NCBI GenBank assembly: GCA_003254885.1
Contig: QANT01002165.1
Location: forward strand, 62,001 to 126,000
DNA length: 64,000 nucleotides
Source of the DNA: Purshia tridentata
Taxonomy: Eukaryota; Streptophyta; Magnoliopsida; Rosales; Rosaceae
Reading direction: 5' to 3'
Shown here: positions 60,499 to 64,000 of the stretch, piece by piece
Layout of the letters: every line of letters starts with the position of its first letter
How positions within the stretch are numbered: the stretch's first letter is position 1
The notes under the pieces: generated by a model
What the model was told of the DNA's origin: nothing
What the model saw: only the letters and a program-made list of their open reading frames with translations
Database searches by the model: none
Translations under genes and position numbers: made by a program

Positions 60499-62138
60499 AT
60501 GGCCGCTATATACGCCTTGTTCACGCACCCTTTTCCCTCTTCTTCTTCTTCTTCTGATTCTCTCTTTTCATACCCACTAGCTCCTTCAACCACTGCTCAT
60601 TTCACACCACCTTCACCTGTAACATTTCGTAACCATAATTGGTTTTCTCTGTTAAAGTTCACTAGAACCCCAAGAACTGAGCCAAAATCGTTCTTAACCC
60701 AAGTGGGTCTTCGACTACCTAATGAAAAGCTTCTTATCCAATGCTGTTCCAATGCTCTGGCTGATTTAGGTAAGCAACTCTCAGAGTCCTTTTCTCAAAC
60801 ATATTGCCAGAAACAAAAACTGCATGACTTTATTTGTTATGTCTTGTTCCAGGGAATCTCTTCTCATTCCTTCAAGAAATGGGAATCGACGAGAGAGAAA
60901 CCGAAGTGCTTTTGAACAAGAACCCAGCTCTCACATTGACATCTTTGGATACAATACGTACTCGGATTCTTTCTTTCCATTCGGTTGGAATTGATGGCCT
61001 TGTGCTTTCTCACTTGATTACCAAATGCCCAAATCTTTTAACAGCTGAGGAAATTGGTCCGTTCCTAGACTTTGTGCGCAATGATTTGGAAGGAAAGGTT
61101 GAGCCTTTGCAGCTGACGCGCCTCCTCAGCACAACAGAAGCAATATTCTTGCCGGGTTTTGATCAGAAGGTCAGATTGCTTCTTCATCGAGGAGTCCCCC
61201 GCGAGAAGATTTTTGATGTTCTCAACAAGGTCAATTTATACAAGGCATTGTGTCTTAAGCCAGTTGAAGAAATTGATAGGACTTTAAAATTCTTAAGCCG
61301 CTTTGGTGGGGTTGATTTGATTGTGAGGCGTCCGACACTTCTCAATTATGATCTGGACACTCAGTTGGTTCCAAGAATTGGGTTCCTGAAAGAGCTTAGT
61401 GGTGGAGATGAGGATGCCACAGGGACTTTGTTGGGTAAGCTTCCTGCAATTTTGAGTTACACTGTGGACCACACAAAAGGCCATGTAGAGTTATTGAGGT
61501 CTTTGGCTGGCCTAACTGATGATCAGATATTCAAGTTTTTGCTTGTTTTCCCCAACGTGGTCAGTGCCAGCAGGGAGAGAAAATTGCGTCCTAGAATTCA
61601 TTTTCTCAAACAATGTGGGTTGAGTTCAAATGATATCTATAAGTTTTTGATTAAAGCCCCCTTGTTTCTAGGCCTGTCCTTTCAAGACAACCTTGCATAT
61701 AAACTTGTTTTTTTGGTGAAGATTGGGTATGAATATAGAACAAAAGACTTGGCGGCGGCAATGGGATCTGCCACCAGAACAAGCTGTGAGAATTTGCAAA
61801 AGGTAATTGACTTGTTCTTGAGTTATGGGTTTTCGTGTGAGGACATAGTTGTCATGAGCAGGAAGCATCCACAGATACTGCAATACAGTCATAGTGCTTT
61901 ACAGAAGAAGATGGAGTACTTGATAAATGAGATGGGTCGTGAAGTTGAAGAGTTATTGACCTTCCCTGCATTCCTTGGTTACAAACTCGATGATAGAATT
62001 AAAGCCAGGTATGAAGTAAAGAAGAAGATTTTGGGGGAAGGAATGTCACTGAATAAGCTCCTAACTGTTTCGTCTGAGAGATTTTCAACAAAGAAGCCAG
62101 CATATGTGGTTGATGATACGAAGATGCAGCAAAAGTAA
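60499..62138 (+). CDS. Organellar mTERF protein (probably plastid, mTERF8-like)
   Basis: Two exons, 60499-60769 and 60853-62138, encode 518 residues. The N-terminus is rich in Ser/Thr/Pro with few acids (MAAIYALFTHPFPSSSSSSD), a typical chloroplast transit peptide, though mitochondrial import is not excluded. From about residue 92 the protein is a chain of helical mTERF repeats of about 30-35 residues, each with a proline in the leucine-rich pattern: LLNKNPALTLTSLDTIR, LITKCPNLLTAEEI, LIVRRPTLLNYDLDTQ, LLGKLPAILSYTVD, FLLVFPNVVSASRE, FLIKAPLFLGLSFQ and VVMSRKHPQILQYS. mTERFs bind organelle nucleic acids and influence transcription, splicing or RNA stability. The assignment to mTERF8/PTAC15 is tentative. 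It converges with the plastid PSRP1 gene, 331 bases away. Confidence 0.92.
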
Positions 62139-62469
62139 ACAAATCAGCAAAGCCAGAGAAGAGAAAGGAAGATATGAAATTTCATATAACTGTTGGAATT
62201 AATTTGTATACCGAGTGCACGGCAGTAAAACATGTCATATCAGCTCCTCCGTATGTGTTAGGCACCAGAAATGAAATGATGCATGTACTTTGTAATATTC
62301 ACAGAATCTTTCGTTCATACTTCATACATCACAAAACCATGCCTCTCAAAACTTTGAATCAACAATCATCTCAGGAAGCCTCAGCCTCCAACTACATTGT
62401 TGCCACTAGGAATCTACAGATGATTTGAAAACATAACTATACAGAAAGATTGGACTTTGCGAGGCCTAT
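62139..62469. other. Short spacer between convergent mTERF and PSRP1 genes
   Basis: 331 bases shared by two opposing 3' UTRs, which may overlap. No separate gene is seen. Confidence 0.6.
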
Positions 62470-63606
62470 TTATTCTGCCAAGGAATGTTCTCTAGCTCGT
62501 TCCCCCACCAAAGGCTTCATTTTCTCAGCTTTAACATTGCCTTTGGGTATGATAAGCCCATAACCTCCTTCTTTCCTTTTGTATATGATATTAATCTCAC
62601 CTGAGAAAGAATGAAGGAAAATTTCAACCACTGGATGACAGATATCAAAAACTGATCAATGCAGGAGAAAATGAAGGCAACAGTGAGTTTGTAGTTCATA
62701 CCAGTTTCTTCATTTCGGAAAGCATAGAAGTCATGATCAACATTTTCCAGTTGATCAACAGCTTCAGCAACAGTCAACGGTGGCATGTCAAAGTATTTTG
62801 TACGTACAATCTACAATGAAGGATGAAACAATGAGTATATGATGGAGAAGAACAGTTTCTCTGGAAAACCAAAAAAAAAAAGAAAAACTTTTATCTTTCT
62901 AACTCTTAGCATGATTTCATAGTAAAAGAAACAGGGTGCCAACTCATCATTTATAAGAAAGAAGGTAAAAAATTACTACCTATGATGATTGTAATGATGA
63001 ACCCATATGAAATATATAGCACAATTATGAAGTATATGATATAAGTTATAACACATGTTAAATGAAAAATGAATAACCTTTGTAGAAAAGTAAAAGTTCA
63101 AGTGATAACCTCATCGTTAATAAAGTCTCCATCCTCCTCTTGGGGAACTGCCTCTTCCTCTTCCTCTTGCACCAGTACTTGTGTTGTAGGCTCCCTGACT
63201 TTCAGTCTGTTAAAACCTTTCATGTGCCGACCATGGTCTGATTCCTTCTCCTTAATTTTCCTCAACTTCCTCTGGATGATAGAAGATGCCAGATCTATGC
63301 TTGCGTAGAGTGTCTCAGCTTCTTCCTCAGCCCGAAATACTCCATGCCTCTTTGTGAACAAAGTCACCTACATGAACACAAATACAGCCCCTTCTGAGGA
63401 TAACCATACAGTGCAATTCCAGATAATATAAAAAATTCATGGAAATGCCCATAAGGCAATACCTCACATCTCCTAATTCTTGGGCCTCTCCCAAACTCTC
63501 CACCTCGAACAGACAATCGAACATCAGCTTCCCTCGCAAGGTGGCTATGCTTTATAAGTGCCTTGCCAACCTTGTCTTCCACATGCTTCTTGACCGTTTC
63601 TGTTAA
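62470..63606 (-). CDS. PSRP1: Plastid ribosome hibernation factor PSRP1 (HPF long form), 5' truncated by window
   Basis: Four downstream exons (minus): 63606-63463, 63367-63110, 62810-62702, 62600-62470; the first exon with the transit peptide lies beyond 64000. The N-terminal HPF/RaiA domain is seen in [40 protein letters not shown] and [20 protein letters not shown]. An acidic linker ([17 protein letters not shown]) follows the segment [16 protein letters not shown]. The C-terminal long-form HPF domain reads [39 protein letters not shown] and [15 protein letters not shown], and the protein ends AREHSLAE. The long HPF binds the 30S decoding region and drives ribosome inactivation or dimerisation in bacteria; the plastid protein plays the equivalent role under darkness or stress. 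Phases agree across all joins. Confidence 0.95.
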
Positions 63607-64000
63607 CTAAGTTCACAGATTGAAAATCTTCCATTTAAATTTCACTCCTTATGTTATCAAAGGAGAACATTTTAGATAGAAACAGCACCAGAGTTGGGGT
63701 CAACTTAGAATCATCATAATCGATTACATGACAAAAGCTTTTTTTTTTTTTTGGCTGACAAAAGCTTTACAAGTCACAACAACTACTAAATTGACCAGAA
63801 TGGGATTTATTATTTTCCTCACATAATGTATTTTACTCGAATGAAGTTAAGTAATGTGATTTAACTTCACATTCTTTGCTGTAACTTGTAAGGATTAGTC
63901 CAAACACCCACAACAGTACTACATTAAACAAATCAATGCAAACCTCATAAAATGCTTTAGATTTAAATATAAGCTAAATTTTTATAAAACTAAATCCTGG
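63607..64000. other. Probable first intron of PSRP1
   Basis: AT-rich sequence upstream (on the minus strand) of the exon starting at 63606, preceded there by a TTAG acceptor. No coding frame continues here, so it is most simply intron 1. It contains a T-run at 63739-63752. Confidence 0.6.

Overview
The window is a gene-dense piece of a plant nuclear genome. The genes have many short GT-AG exons in an AT-rich background with microsatellites and small transposon remnants. The families are plant ones: a CDPK-related kinase, a GRF transcription factor, an IQD protein, a PAM2-RRM (CID) protein, chloroplast HSP21, an mTERF and a plastid ribosome-hibernation factor. It is almost certainly a eudicot; the style of the proteins suggests a rosid, possibly Rosaceae, but that is only an impression. 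All gene models were assembled by hand from open frames, splice signals and phase, and exon coordinates are given in each entry.

Layout. 1-16.5 kb: the last exon of an unidentified plus-strand gene; a CDPK-related kinase (minus, 11 exons); a 15-exon coiled-coil protein (plus); a 72-residue membrane protein (plus). 16.5-30.5 kb: a GRF with QLQ and WRC domains and a miR396 site; an IQ67-domain protein (minus); a chloroplast small heat-shock protein with heat-shock elements upstream; a single-exon DUF4228/PADRE protein (minus). 34-41 kb: an RRM protein; a CID-type PAM2 plus two-RRM protein (minus) with an expanded coding minisatellite. 41-48 kb: gene-poor, with a Mutator-like non-autonomous element. 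48-57 kb: an SF2-type SR splicing factor; a SINE; a broken and an intact copy of a small-protein family; a START-domain membrane protein (minus). 57.5-64 kb: an acidic nuclear-type protein of unknown function; a plastid-type mTERF; the 3' part of the plastid ribosome hibernation factor PSRP1 (minus, running off the end).

The genes form no operon or cluster. Three act in RNA processing or translation control (RRM, CID and SR proteins), three are chloroplast proteins (HSP21, mTERF, PSRP1), and two link to calcium/calmodulin or kinase signalling (CRK and IQD).

I found no clearly new biological system. The observations most worth following are the three-fold repeat beside the PAM2 motif of the CID protein, two small elements with perfect 9-bp target duplications, a SINE with visible target duplications, and a small-protein pair sharing a C-terminal motif.
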